This document shows positions 26,900 through 37,391 of a stretch of 64,000 nt of DNA, piece after piece. The stretch is taken from NCBI GenBank assembly GCA_013001465.1, contig JABDMM010000115.1:1-64000 (forward strand), written 5' to 3'. The DNA comes from Chitinophagales bacterium. GTDB lineage: Bacteria; Bacteroidota; Bacteroidia; Chitinophagales; JABDMM01. How positions within the stretch are numbered: the stretch's first letter is position 1; the number at the start of each line of letters is the position of its first letter. A program made the translations under genes and the position numbers. The notes under the pieces are model-generated. The model worked only from the letters and a program-made list of their open reading frames with translations, did no database searches and was not told the origin of the DNA.

Positions 26900-27742
26900 A
26901 TGGCAGATTTAAAAGAACTACAAGATATCGCTTCGCAAATCAGAAGAGATGTTATTCGAATGACTCATAGCGCAGGATGTGGGCATCCGGGAGGAGCACT
27001 TGGTTGCGCCGACTTCTTTTCAGCACTCTATTTCGATATCATGGATCACAATAGCGATTTTAAAATGGATGGTGTTGGAGAAGACATTTTCTTTCTCTCC
27101 AATGGACATATTTGCCCGGGTTGGTACAGTGCTCTTGCCAGAAGTGGATATTTTGAAAATAGCGAACTAGCGACTTTCCGACAAATAGACTCAAGATTAC
27201 AAGGTCACCCTGCTACAGAAGAACAACTTGAAGGGATCCGTGTTGCTTCCGGTTCACTTGGACAAGGGTTATCTGTTGCTCTTGGCGCTGCCTTGACTAA
27301 AAAACTGAATGGTGATGATCACCTTGTTTATACTCTTCATGGCGATGGTGAGATCCAGGAAGGTCAGATCTGGGAAGCGCTTATATTTGGAGCGCATCAT
27401 AAGATCGATAATATCATCGCAACGATAGACAACAACGATAAGCAGATCGACGGACCCGTTCATGAAGTTATGTCACTCGGCGATGTTTCCCAGAAGATCA
27501 AATCATTTGGATGGGAAGTTCTATCAATGAATGGCAATGATATGCAAGACGTTGTTCAGACCGTTTCAAAAGCAAAGTCGATGACTGGGCAAGGAAAACC
27601 AATTTGTATCGTTATGAATACGTTAATGGGTTATGGAGTAGACTTCATGGAAGATGATCACAAATGGCACGGTGTTGCGCCAAATGATGAACAGGCTGAA
27701 AAAGCGCTCACCCAACTCGAAGAAACATTAGGTGATTACTAA
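26900..27742 (+). CDS. Transketolase, N-terminal (thiamine diphosphate-binding) subunit
   Basis: 280 residues from MADLKELQD; the tracked upstream TTG is rejected. It contains the transketolase N-half: SGHP-type substrate loop (AGCGHPGG), GHICPGWYSAL, GSLGQGLSVALG, and the ThDP-binding GDGEIQEGQ...NNDKQ segment. In split transketolases this subunit pairs with a separate C-terminal chain to move two-carbon units in the pentose phosphate pathway. The usual neighbour, the C-terminal half, is not here; the next gene is a DUF4837 lipoprotein 4 bases downstream. CAACTTTG, one mismatch from the -7 consensus, lies 21 bases before the ATG. Confidence 0.9.
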   Translation: MADLKELQDIASQIRRDVIRMTHSAGCGHPGGALGCADFFSALYFDIMDHNSDFKMDGVGEDIFFLSNGHICPGWYSALARSGYFENSELATFRQIDSRLQGHPATEEQLEGIRVASGSLGQGLSVALGAALTKKLNGDDHLVYTLHGDGEIQEGQIWEALIFGAHHKIDNIIATIDNNDKQIDGPVHEVMSLGDVSQKIKSFGWEVLSMNGNDMQDVVQTVSKAKSMTGQGKPICIVMNTLMGYGVDFMEDDHKWHGVAPNDEQAEKALTQLEETLGDY

Positions 27743-27746
27743 GCAT

Positions 27747-28751
27747 ATGTTCAAAACATTCCTACTTCTTTTTATTGTCTTTGCTTTTCTGTCATGTAAC
27801 AACGACTCACTTCCACTACCTAGTTCAGCAGGAGGATTTGATCAAGTCATGATCGTCATCAGCGATGATCTGAAGGTTGAGATGAAAGACTCGATCAACA
27901 AATATTTTGAAACTCCTTATTTAGTGCTGAATCAAAATGAAGCATCTCTCGATGTTGGAACAGCAACCTATCCTAAGCTAAACAGTTTAATGAAGCGTTT
28001 TAGAAATATTATTTTCATAGGATTGAAGGATGGAAATCAGGCAACGGATAAGTATGTTAAGAGTCAGGTTAAGTCTTTAAATACAGTTGAGTTCCGAAAG
28101 AATATGTGGTCTCAGCCTCAGATAGCATCTTTTTACTTGACAGAAAACAAAGAAACCCTTAAAAAGACGTTTGCTTCTTTTGCAGGTTCTTTGCGAGACA
28201 AGTACCTCGATTACGAGCTTAATGAATATTCTCAGCTGGCGTTTGCGAGTGGCTATAACGCTGGATTAAACAAGCAGTTCGAAGAAAACTATTCCTTTAG
28301 CTTGAGGATTCCAAAGGACTACATCCTCGCAGAAAATGACAGTGGTTTTATATGGCTTCGCCGTGATGATCCTGAAGCAATTGTTAATTTGATGATCTAT
28401 GTTCAATCAGACTCAATTGCATCAAAAGGGATTGAAACCAGAAACGTTTTAGGTAAAAAGTATGTCTCATCCCAGGTGAAAGGAGCATATATGGGCACCG
28501 ACACTTTAATAGATCCACTCATTGAACGAATAGATATAAATGGAGCGCAAGTTGTAGAATCTCGTGGTTTATGGCGGATGTACGGAGATTTTAAAGGCGG
28601 CCCGTTCTTAAATATCGTTTATCGCGATGAAAGCAATCAGAGGAATGTCTTTATAGAAGGATTTATATATGCTCCTGGTGAAAAAAAGAAAATTTACCTT
28701 CGACAATTAGAAGCGATCCTGGCAACTTTTTCGCTGGATACATCGACATAA
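27747..28751 (+). CDS. DUF4837 family lipoprotein
   Basis: 334 residues from MFKTFLLLFIVFAF, with lipidation expected at Cys17 (AFLSC). The GGFDQVMIVISDDL segment just after it, and a second conserved region (SFSLRIPKDYILAENDSGFIWLRRDD and onward, about 190-310), fit the Bacteroidota DUF4837 family, whose function is not known to me. It is expected to be anchored in the outer or inner membrane, facing the periplasm. It starts 4 bases after the transketolase subunit, so the two are probably cotranscribed; no functional link is obvious. Confidence 0.85.
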   Translation: MFKTFLLLFIVFAFLSCNNDSLPLPSSAGGFDQVMIVISDDLKVEMKDSINKYFETPYLVLNQNEASLDVGTATYPKLNSLMKRFRNIIFIGLKDGNQATDKYVKSQVKSLNTVEFRKNMWSQPQIASFYLTENKETLKKTFASFAGSLRDKYLDYELNEYSQLAFASGYNAGLNKQFEENYSFSLRIPKDYILAENDSGFIWLRRDDPEAIVNLMIYVQSDSIASKGIETRNVLGKKYVSSQVKGAYMGTDTLIDPLIERIDINGAQVVESRGLWRMYGDFKGGPFLNIVYRDESNQRNVFIEGFIYAPGEKKKIYLRQLEAILATFSLDTST

Positions 28752-28815
28752 ACAATATCATCAAAAGAACTTCACGATTACATTTTCTTCTTCAAATCGA
28801 CTCGCTATATTTTCC

Positions 28816-28823
28816 TAATTTTG
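28816..28823 (+). promoter_or_regulatory. Candidate -7 element TAATTTTG for ruvA-sprA
   Basis: Exact TAnnTTTG match 22 bases before the ruvA ATG. It would drive ruvA and sprA. The -33 region lacks a clear TTG. Confidence 0.45.
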
Positions 28824-28845
28824 GCCTTCAATTTTATTCATCCTG

Positions 28846-29448
28846 ATGCTATCATATATAAAAGGAAATATCACCTTCAAAAGTCCCGCATTTGTCATTT
28901 TAGAATTGGGTGGAATTGGTTATGAGGTGCAGATTAGCTTGCACACATATAGCCAAATTCAATCCAAAGAAAATTGCAAACTATTTACGTATATGAACGT
29001 AAAATCCGAAGGTCAATCAGTTTCTGCATTTGAATTGTACGGATTTGCAGATAGTGGAGAGAGAGAAGTGTTCAAACACCTTATTTCCGTTTCAGGAATA
29101 GGAGCGAATACTGCAAGGATGATGTTGTCGTCGATGAGCCCAAGTGATGTGAGACAAGCAATTGTCGATGAGAATGTGGCTGTGATCCAGAGTATTAAAG
29201 GCATAGGGCCGAAAACTGCAAAACGATTGATACTGGAATTAAAGGAAAAGTTATTTAAAACTCAAACGTCCGAAATTATTTCTTCAAGTTCTCACAATAC
29301 GACCAAAGATGAGGCGTTATCAGCACTAGTCTCATTAGGAATTAACAAGTCCAAAGCGGAAAAAGCTGTTTTTAGTGCGCTAAAGACCAAAACTTCCGAG
29401 CCTATGAGCGTTGAAGCATTAATTAAGGAATCATTAAAAAACATCTAG
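28846..29448 (+). CDS. ruvA: Holliday junction branch migration protein RuvA
   Basis: 200 residues, a normal length. Domain I OB-fold (MLSYIKGNITFKSPAFVILE, GIGYEV), domain II with two helix-hairpin-helix motifs (VSGIGANTARMML and IKGIGPKTAKRLIL), and a C-terminal domain III (DEALSALVSLGI) that contacts RuvB. RuvA tetramers bind four-way junctions during recombination repair. ruvB is not adjacent. Instead sprA begins 22 bases downstream, an arrangement I know from other Flavobacteriia. Confidence 0.95.
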   Translation: MLSYIKGNITFKSPAFVILELGGIGYEVQISLHTYSQIQSKENCKLFTYMNVKSEGQSVSAFELYGFADSGEREVFKHLISVSGIGANTARMMLSSMSPSDVRQAIVDENVAVIQSIKGIGPKTAKRLILELKEKLFKTQTSEIISSSSHNTTKDEALSALVSLGINKSKAEKAVFSALKTKTSEPMSVEALIKESLKNI

Positions 29449-29470
29449 AGGAGAAATTTTTGACCCATAA

Positions 29471-32400
29471 GTGAGCTCACCTACCAAAATATGGCTTTCG
29501 ATCGCCACTGCTATTCTATTCTTTGCGCAGACTTCCAAAGCGAACCACCCTGCATGGCCTTTACAGTTCAATGCAAATGTCTTTCCAAGTCTGGCAGAAC
29601 TTCCAGACAGTAACGATAACGGGAAACTTAAATATCCGATAAAAGATAGAAGTGGAGATTTTGTCACAGATTCTGATGACAATCCATTTAATCTTAAAGA
29701 TCCTCCTGCGATAGAACAGACAGTCGAATACGATCCTGTTACCAATAGCTATATTGTTACTGAAACAATTGGAGGCTTCTACGTGAAACCTCCGACATAC
29801 TATACTTACGACGAGTATCTTCAATATACACTGGATAACGAAATGGAAGAATACTGGGACAGCCGTTCCGATGCGATCAACATTCTTCAGAAAAGCAATC
29901 TCATTCCTCCTATTGAACTTACCAGACAGAAAACAGGTATTAAGATCCCTATCGAGATCAGACCGCAGGGTAATATTGATTTGACCATCGGTGGAAATTT
30001 CCAAAAGATCGGAAACCCAACGCTGCCAATTCAGCAAAGAAAACAAGGGAGTTTCGACTTTGATATGGACATCAATATGAATGTTCTTGGAAAAATAGGA
30101 GATTTCGTCCAGGTCAACTTCAACTACAATACAAAAGCGACTTTTGATTTTGACAACCAGATAAAACTGGAGTACACCGGTGATGAAGATGATATCATTC
30201 AGGAGTTTAAAGCTGGTAATGTTGACTTCCCGCTTAACACTCAGTTGATCCAGGGTAGTCAGGCACTATTTGGTTTCAAACCCACACTCAGATTCGGGCG
30301 ACTTACCTGGTCTTCTGTGATATCGGAACAAAAATCAAAGAAGCAATCCATCGTACTTGAAGGAGGAGCGCAGACCCAGAAATTCAGCATCGATGTTGAT
30401 CAATATGATGAAAACAGACACTTCTTCTTATCCCAGTTTTTCAGAGACCAATACAATAAAGCTTTATCCGACCTTCCGATCATAAACACACTTGTCGATA
30501 TTTCGAAAGTTGAGGTTTGGGTAACCAACCAACAAGGAACAACAGAAAATGTGCGTGATATTGTTGCCTTTATGGACCTCGGAGATGGTGATCCATACAG
30601 TAATCAAATCAATACGTTTGGATTAAACAAGAAACCTGATAATGCTGCCAATGACCTTTATGGCAGGTTAAAGAAAAGTGATGCAGGTCGATCGATCAAT
30701 GCTATCGAAGCTGATCTGCAAACACGGCTCAACCTAACTGCGGTTCAGGATTTCGCTAAAACCTATGCTAAGAAACTCTCTCCTTCTGAATACACCCTTC
30801 ATCCACAATTAGGATATGTCTCGCTAAATTCAACTCTTCAGCCGGATGAGGTTCTGGCAGTGGCGTTCGAGTATACTTTTAACGGACAAAAATTCAAAGT
30901 GGGGGAATTCGGTTATGAAGTACCGCCAGACTCCGCCTCCGGAAGCAAAGTCCTTTATCTTAAAATGCTGAAAAGCACATCCGTTAGACCCAATCTTCCG
31001 ATTTGGGACCTGATGATGAAGAACATTTACTCACTTGGAGCATTCCAGATCGGGCAGGAAGATTTTAAACTTGATATATATTATAATGATCCGGGACAAG
31101 GAGTTAAGAGGTTCCTACCTAAAGGAAATTTAAAAGGGATCCCGCTCATTAGATTGCTGAATCTGGATAATCTAAATAATCAAAACGATGCCCAACCAGA
31201 CGGTATATTTGATTTCGTTCCCGGGGTCACCATAAACCCACAACGTGGAAAATTGATCTTCCCTGTTGTTGAACCTTTTGGTGATGATCTTAGAGATGAA
31301 TTCGAAGCCGCTGGAGAACCGGATCTTGCAGATCAGTTTGTATATGATCAATTATATGACTCGACCAGAGTTATCGCACAGCAGTTCCCTGAGTTTAACC
31401 GTTTCTCCATGAGAGGAGAATACAAGGGAAACAACTCTTCCGATATTTCTTTGGGAGCTTTCAATATTCCTAAGAATTCTGTAAGTGTTTCTATGGGTGG
31501 ACAAAAACTTGTTGAAGGGGTTCATTATACAGTCGATTATAACCTCGGTAGGATTAAGATCATCGATGAGTCGATCGTTAATTCCGGAAACCAGATCAAA
31601 GTTGATTTTGAGAATAATGCCTTATTCGGGTTTCAAGTAAAGAGTTTGTTTGGTACAAGGCTGGATTATAAGATCAGTGATAATTTCAATATCGGTGGTA
31701 CAATAATGAAGCTGAAGGAGAGACCATTTACTCAGAAGGTCAATATCGGAGATGATCCGATTTCAAACTCCATTATGGGACTTGATCTTAATTATAAAAC
31801 TGAAGCTCCGTTCTTAACCAGAGCGCTCGATAAGCTTCCATTATACGATACAAAAGAGATCTCGACAATTGGAGTTACTGCAGAAGTAGCACATTTAAGA
31901 CCTGGTCACTCAAAAGCGATCAGTAGCACCGATAATGAAGGTGTGGTCTATCTCGATGATTTTGAAGGAACGAGTAGCGGTTATGATCTTAAATTTCCTG
32001 CTCTTGCCTGGAAACTATCCAGTACACCAAGGAATTCAAAGAGCAGTAGTGGAAATATCCTTTTCCCGGAAGCAGATGAGATCGATGATCTGGACTATGG
32101 CAAGAACAGAGCATTGATGGCATGGTATAATATAGATCCCGTATTCCAAAGAAATACTTCAGCAACGCCTCAATATATCAAGAGTAGTCCATGTAATTAC
32201 ATCAACCATTACACAAAAGAGATCAGACAAGAAGAAGTCTTCCCAAATAGAGACAATACAGATTTCACCAATACAACCATTTTAACTTTCGATGTTTCGT
32301 TCTTTCCTAATCAAAGAGGGCCTTACAATTTTGATGTTAGCAGGGTAAATAATGATGGCACCTTGCAAGATCCAAGATCGAGATGGGGTGGGATTATGCG

Positions 32401-35400
32401 TAATATCGACAATTCCGATTTTGAAGCAAGCAATGTTGAATTCATTGAATTCTGGGTTCTTGATCCATTTATTGATGATGCTTCTCCTCAAAGAGAAGGT
32501 TCGATGTATATCAATCTTGGAAACCTTTCTGAAGATATTTTGAGAGATTCCAGAATGTCGTACGAGAATGGTTTGAAAGCGAATCTATCCGATATGGATA
32601 AAACTGAGTGGGCTCGGGTACCAAAGATCCCACCGATCACGAATTCATTTGATACAGATCCAAATTCGAGAGCTTATCAGGATGTAGGATTCGATGGTGT
32701 AGATGATATTGATGAAAGCACGCATTATAGTGACTTCTTTCAGGCGATCCCGACAACAACATGGAACCAGAATGTAAAAGATAACTTGAGTACTGATCCA
32801 GCTTCTGACAACTACTTGTCTTTCCGGGCAGAAGAGTACGATGATATTCAAGAAGATATTGTTGAGCGTTACAAATATTATAACAACCCGGATGGGAATT
32901 CACCTATCGCCGGAGATAACGATGTGTTTTCTCAAGCAGCAACTTTCCAGCCTGATATTGAGGATTTCAATCGAGATAATAGCCTTAGTACAACAGAGGA
33001 GTATTTTCAGTACGAAATACCGATCTATCCTAACATGGATGTAGACAATCATCCATATATCGTTTCTAAGTCAACAAATCCTGGGTACGAAGACCAGTTG
33101 AACAATTGCGCAGACAACAGAGATTATAACTGGTACCAGTTTAAAATTCCAATTCGCGAGTATGATTCGAAAGTTGGGAATATTCAGGATTTCAAATCCA
33201 TTCAGTTTATCAGAATGTTCCTAACCGGTTTTGCTGATTCATTGACAATGCGTTTTGCAACATTTGACCTGATAAGAAACCAGTGGAGAACATACCAGTT
33301 CAATCTGGATGAATCGATCGATAACGTTCAGGTTGAACCTGAGCCCGAAGCAGTATTTAACGTGTCCTCTGTGAGTCTCGAAGAAAATTCAGAGAAAGAG
33401 CCTGTCAACTATGTACTTCCTCCTGATATCGAAAGGGAGTCTGGTGTTGGAACTACGAGCAGTGGCGCTGTATTGTTGAATGAGCAGTCCCTGGCGATCA
33501 ATGTATGCGACCTTGCCGATGGCGAGTCCAAAGCTGTTTATAAAACCCTGGATCTCGACTTCCGGAATTACAAAAAACTGAAAATGTTTGTTCATGCAGA
33601 GGCTGCAGACAACCAAAGTCTGGGCGATGGAGAAATCACAGCATTCATCCGCCTTGGATCTGATTTTAAAGACAACTATTACCAGTATGAAGTACCATTA
33701 ACAATTACTGCTCCTGCTCCTGCTAGCGGTTATGATCCGGTTGCAGACCGAAGATTAGTTTGGCCTTTAGAGAATGAATTTGATCTGGTATTAGAAGATC
33801 TCATCAACGTTAAGATCAAGAGGAATAGTCAGAGCTTCCCTGCAAATGTGCCATTTAAGGTAATCCAGCAGGACCCGAACGATCCAATTGGTAAAATTCT
33901 TACTGTTGTAGGTAACCCTGATCTTGGCTTGGTTAAAACGGTGATGATCGGGATTAAGAATCCTGCGAAGGATGATCCAAATAATCCGCTGGTACTTTTC
34001 TATAATGAAGCTGATGATGGCCTTCCTAAGTGTGCCGAGCTTTGGTATAACGAGCTACGCTTATCAGGACTCGATGAAGAAAGCGGTACCGCTGCACTAG
34101 CTTCTGTAAATATGAAACTTGCTGATCTTGGAAATATTCAATTTTCAACGAGTATGCACACCATTGGTTTTGGTCAGCTTGAGCAACAAGTCGATGACCG
34201 GTTCCAGGATCGTTTCTTCCAATATGATCTCTCTTCCAATATTGAGCTAGGTAAGTTTCTTCCAGAAAAATGGGGTATCAGAATTCCTTTTTATGGTAGC
34301 ATCTCCCAATCCTTCAGTACTCCTGAGTATGATCCTTACCAACTAGATGTTCCTTTCGAAAATAATTTCGATACAATAAAAGCCAACTTTGGAGTTGACT
34401 CTGCCAGAGGTTATCGTCAAAGTGTTCAGGAAATAGTGACCAGGAAAGGATTTAACTTCACAAATGTCAGGATCATTGGATCCGGTAAGGGGAAACCCCG
34501 GTTTTATAGTCCGTCTAATTTCAATTTTACATACGCATATAATGTGATTGAAAAGTCCGATCCATATGTTGCCAGCGATCGACTAGAAGATTATCTGGGA
34601 GCTTTAGGATACAACTTTTCACCAACGCCGAAATATATCAATCCGTTCAAGAATGCTATTAAATCGAAATCCAAATGGTTTGATATCATTAAAGACATCA
34701 ACCTGAATTTCATTCCGAGTAATTTTGGATTTAACACTCAATTGAACAGGCAGTTTGGAGAATTACGTTTGCGATCATTTGGGGAAGATGTGACCATCGA
34801 ACCAACATATAATAAGTTCTTTACGTGGAATAGAAACTATACTTTTAAATACAATCCTTTTAAATCGCTGTCTATAGATTTCACGGCATCTAATAGAGCA
34901 AGGATCGATGAACCTCTTGGGCGCATAGATACCAAGGATAAGAAAAAAGAGCTTTGGGATAATCTCAAGAGTTTTGGCAGAACTACCAATTACAACCATT
35001 CTACAAATATCAACTACAACGTCCCGATCAATAAGATCCCGATACTGAGTTGGATCAAGGTAAAAGCAGGTTATAACTCTACATATACCTGGACTACAGC
35101 GCCACAAGTCAAAGGTGAGCTACCGGGTGAGCTTGTCCTGGACAGCAGAGGTAACACGATATCCAACAGCCAAAACTTCAGATTAAACAATGATTTCAAT
35201 TTCAAGAGTCTTTATGATAAATCAGATTTCTTAAAGCAATACAACAAGAATGCACCGCCAAAAACAAAAGAAGACCGGCAAAAGCAAATTGAGAACATCA
35301 CCAACGCGAGGGAAAAGATCAAGAAAGACATAGAAAGACTGAAACAACAGCTTGCTGTGACAAAAAAGAAGATCAAGGAAGTCAAGAAAGATGATGATAA

Positions 35401-36964
35401 GGATCCGGTATCTAAAGAGCAGGAACTGGCCACACTGAAATCTGACAAGAAGAAACTCAAGAAAAACATCAAAGAGAAGAAGAAAGACAAGAAGAAAAAG
35501 CAATTGCCTGTTAGACCTGGAGTATCCGCTGCAGTAAAACCTCTGCTGGCATTGAAGAAAATAACCGTAAATTATACAGAGAACAAGGGAACTACTGTTG
35601 CTGGTTATCTGCCAAAAACAAAACTTTTCGGACTTAGTGATGGTTTTGGAGAACCGGGATGGAAGTTCGTGTTAGGTGAGCAACCCGGACAATCAATGTT
35701 CAAAAGTATCGATGCCCAATCGAGAAACGAATGGCTCGACAATCTCTCACAAGATGGTTTTATATCTACTGATACTCTGTTGAATCAGCGATTTACTCAG
35801 AGCTGGTCGAAACAGTTCGATATGAAAATGAATTTTGAGCCATTCAATGATTTCCGTATAGACCTTAATTGGAAAAGAAACTTCTCTCAAAATCACTCGC
35901 AGCTATATAAGGTGACTTCCGAAGGTGGCGATTTTGAACACTTAAATGCAATAGATATCGGTTCATACGCGATATCATTCTTCACATGGGGAACAGCATT
36001 TGAACAAATCGATTCTACCGGGATCTCGAACGGATACAGAGCTTTCGAGAATAACAGAAAGATCATTTCTCAACGACTACAGGAACAAAACGCGAATTCG
36101 ATCGGAAGTTTTGTTGATCTTTCCGAAGAAAACCCAACGATCGACACAAATTATGCAAGTGGTTACGGACCAACTTCTCAGGATGTGTTGATCCCGGCAT
36201 TTATTGCTGCTTATACAGGAAAAGAAGCTACAACTTCAAAGTTGAACCCGATCAACTATATTCCTAAACCAAATTGGCGAATTACCTATAATGGACTAGC
36301 TAAAATGCCTTGGGCAAAAGATCTGTTCCAGAGTATTACGATATCGCACGGATATACATCGGAACTCAGGATCAACAACTATGAGACAAACCTTGATTAT
36401 GATGGAGGTGGAGGTTATCTGGAACCGGCAGAGATCGATACTTTGAATGGAAACTTCTATACACTTTACCGAATACCGAACATTGTTATCAGCGAGCAAT
36501 TGTCGCCATTGATCGGGATCGATGTGTCGATGAAAAATAATGTCTCAGCAAAATTTGAATTTAAGAAAACCCGAACCCTATCGATGAGTTTTATCGATTA
36601 CCAGCTGAGGGAAACCAAATCCAAAACAATTACGGTTGGTTTAGGATATAAAGTACGTGGACTTACACTTCCAATTAAGAGAAAAGGTAAGTTTATCAGG
36701 CTGCAAAACGATCTGAATTTCAAATTTGATCTTTCTGTAAGAGATAATGTGACGGTGAATCACAGATTGGATCAAAACAGTTCTGAGCCGACACAAGGGT
36801 CGAAGAATATATCTATAAATCCATCGATAGATTATACTGTGAATAAACGACTGAACCTTCGCATATTCTTTGATAGAATAAGAACTATTCCTAAGACATC
36901 TGCTTCTTTTCCAACGACTAATACAAAAGCCGGGGTAACCATCAGTTTCTCACTTACACAGTAA
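29471..36964 (+). CDS. sprA: Cell surface protein SprA/Sov (type IX secretion and gliding)
   Basis: 2497 residues, as expected for SprA. It has a GTG start and signal peptide (IWLSIATAILFFAQTSKA). SprA is the giant outer-membrane barrel through which T9SS cargo passes. Visible features are repeated beta-rich blocks (IRPQGNIDLTIGG, QLIQGSQALFGFKP, GVHYTVDYNLGRIKI), a DDFEGTSSGYDL segment near 825, and many alternating barrel strands after 1600. A lysine/glutamate-rich predicted coiled coil interrupts the barrel at about 1933-2010 (QKQIENITNAREKIKKDIER). Six sorting-domain cargo candidates are encoded in this window. It follows ruvA by 22 bases and precedes gcvH by 46. Confidence 0.97.
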   Translation: MSSPTKIWLSIATAILFFAQTSKANHPAWPLQFNANVFPSLAELPDSNDNGKLKYPIKDRSGDFVTDSDDNPFNLKDPPAIEQTVEYDPVTNSYIVTETIGGFYVKPPTYYTYDEYLQYTLDNEMEEYWDSRSDAINILQKSNLIPPIELTRQKTGIKIPIEIRPQGNIDLTIGGNFQKIGNPTLPIQQRKQGSFDFDMDINMNVLGKIGDFVQVNFNYNTKATFDFDNQIKLEYTGDEDDIIQEFKAGNVDFPLNTQLIQGSQALFGFKPTLRFGRLTWSSVISEQKSKKQSIVLEGGAQTQKFSIDVDQYDENRHFFLSQFFRDQYNKALSDLPIINTLVDISKVEVWVTNQQGTTENVRDIVAFMDLGDGDPYSNQINTFGLNKKPDNAANDLYGRLKKSDAGRSINAIEADLQTRLNLTAVQDFAKTYAKKLSPSEYTLHPQLGYVSLNSTLQPDEVLAVAFEYTFNGQKFKVGEFGYEVPPDSASGSKVLYLKMLKSTSVRPNLPIWDLMMKNIYSLGAFQIGQEDFKLDIYYNDPGQGVKRFLPKGNLKGIPLIRLLNLDNLNNQNDAQPDGIFDFVPGVTINPQRGKLIFPVVEPFGDDLRDEFEAAGEPDLADQFVYDQLYDSTRVIAQQFPEFNRFSMRGEYKGNNSSDISLGAFNIPKNSVSVSMGGQKLVEGVHYTVDYNLGRIKIIDESIVNSGNQIKVDFENNALFGFQVKSLFGTRLDYKISDNFNIGGTIMKLKERPFTQKVNIGDDPISNSIMGLDLNYKTEAPFLTRALDKLPLYDTKEISTIGVTAEVAHLRPGHSKAISSTDNEGVVYLDDFEGTSSGYDLKFPALAWKLSSTPRNSKSSSGNILFPEADEIDDLDYGKNRALMAWYNIDPVFQRNTSATPQYIKSSPCNYINHYTKEIRQEEVFPNRDNTDFTNTTILTFDVSFFPNQRGPYNFDVSRVNNDGTLQDPRSRWGGIMRNIDNSDFEASNVEFIEFWVLDPFIDDASPQREGSMYINLGNLSEDILRDSRMSYENGLKANLSDMDKTEWARVPKIPPITNSFDTDPNSRAYQDVGFDGVDDIDESTHYSDFFQAIPTTTWNQNVKDNLSTDPASDNYLSFRAEEYDDIQEDIVERYKYYNNPDGNSPIAGDNDVFSQAATFQPDIEDFNRDNSLSTTEEYFQYEIPIYPNMDVDNHPYIVSKSTNPGYEDQLNNCADNRDYNWYQFKIPIREYDSKVGNIQDFKSIQFIRMFLTGFADSLTMRFATFDLIRNQWRTYQFNLDESIDNVQVEPEPEAVFNVSSVSLEENSEKEPVNYVLPPDIERESGVGTTSSGAVLLNEQSLAINVCDLADGESKAVYKTLDLDFRNYKKLKMFVHAEAADNQSLGDGEITAFIRLGSDFKDNYYQYEVPLTITAPAPASGYDPVADRRLVWPLENEFDLVLEDLINVKIKRNSQSFPANVPFKVIQQDPNDPIGKILTVVGNPDLGLVKTVMIGIKNPAKDDPNNPLVLFYNEADDGLPKCAELWYNELRLSGLDEESGTAALASVNMKLADLGNIQFSTSMHTIGFGQLEQQVDDRFQDRFFQYDLSSNIELGKFLPEKWGIRIPFYGSISQSFSTPEYDPYQLDVPFENNFDTIKANFGVDSARGYRQSVQEIVTRKGFNFTNVRIIGSGKGKPRFYSPSNFNFTYAYNVIEKSDPYVASDRLEDYLGALGYNFSPTPKYINPFKNAIKSKSKWFDIIKDINLNFIPSNFGFNTQLNRQFGELRLRSFGEDVTIEPTYNKFFTWNRNYTFKYNPFKSLSIDFTASNRARIDEPLGRIDTKDKKKELWDNLKSFGRTTNYNHSTNINYNVPINKIPILSWIKVKAGYNSTYTWTTAPQVKGELPGELVLDSRGNTISNSQNFRLNNDFNFKSLYDKSDFLKQYNKNAPPKTKEDRQKQIENITNAREKIKKDIERLKQQLAVTKKKIKEVKKDDDKDPVSKEQELATLKSDKKKLKKNIKEKKKDKKKKQLPVRPGVSAAVKPLLALKKITVNYTENKGTTVAGYLPKTKLFGLSDGFGEPGWKFVLGEQPGQSMFKSIDAQSRNEWLDNLSQDGFISTDTLLNQRFTQSWSKQFDMKMNFEPFNDFRIDLNWKRNFSQNHSQLYKVTSEGGDFEHLNAIDIGSYAISFFTWGTAFEQIDSTGISNGYRAFENNRKIISQRLQEQNANSIGSFVDLSEENPTIDTNYASGYGPTSQDVLIPAFIAAYTGKEATTSKLNPINYIPKPNWRITYNGLAKMPWAKDLFQSITISHGYTSELRINNYETNLDYDGGGGYLEPAEIDTLNGNFYTLYRIPNIVISEQLSPLIGIDVSMKNNVSAKFEFKKTRTLSMSFIDYQLRETKSKTITVGLGYKVRGLTLPIKRKGKFIRLQNDLNFKFDLSVRDNVTVNHRLDQNSSEPTQGSKNISINPSIDYTVNKRLNLRIFFDRIRTIPKTSASFPTTNTKAGVTISFSLTQ

Positions 36965-37010
36965 GGGCAATTTCAATTTTTGATGTATTTTTAGCGCAAA
37001 ATTATTCTTG

Positions 37011-37391
37011 ATGGAGACGCCCGAAAATTTATACTATACAAATGACCATGAATGGATCAAGGTCGAAGGTGATACAGGAACTATAGGTATAACAGACTTC
37101 GCTCAAAGAGAGCTTGGAGATATCGTTTACCTGGAAATTGAGTCGCTAAATGAGTCTCTGGAAACTGAAGAGGTCTTCGGTACCATTGAAGCTGTAAAAA
37201 CAGTTTCCGATCTCTTTATGCCTGTTTCGGGTAAAGTCATTGAGATCAATACATCCCTTGAAGATAACCCCGAAGTCGTGAACAAAGATCCTTTCGGAGA
37301 AGGATGGTTGATAAAAGTAGAGCTGAGTGATAAAAGTCAGCTTGATAATCTACTCACATCAGAAGCATATAAAGAACTTACCAGTGTTTGA
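37011..37391 (+). CDS. gcvH: Glycine cleavage system H protein
   Basis: 126 residues from the ATG at 37011; the tracked TTG one codon earlier is unnecessary. The lipoyl-attachment segment is FGTIEAVKTVSDLF with Lys in EAVK. NDHEWIKVEGD at the N-terminus and DPFGEGWLIKVEL at the C-terminus are typical. The lipoylated arm shuttles aminomethyl groups between the P, T and L proteins, none of which are in the window. The stop overlaps the TTG start of the VanZ-like gene (TTGA). A TATTTTTA element (one mismatch) lies 17 bases upstream. Confidence 0.95.
   Translation: METPENLYYTNDHEWIKVEGDTGTIGITDFAQRELGDIVYLEIESLNESLETEEVFGTIEAVKTVSDLFMPVSGKVIEINTSLEDNPEVVNKDPFGEGWLIKVELSDKSQLDNLLTSEAYKELTSV

Noticed and set aside
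29561-30046. 161-residue minus-strand ORF inside sprA
   Set aside because: Antisense shadow of sprA; no signal, motif or independent promoter.
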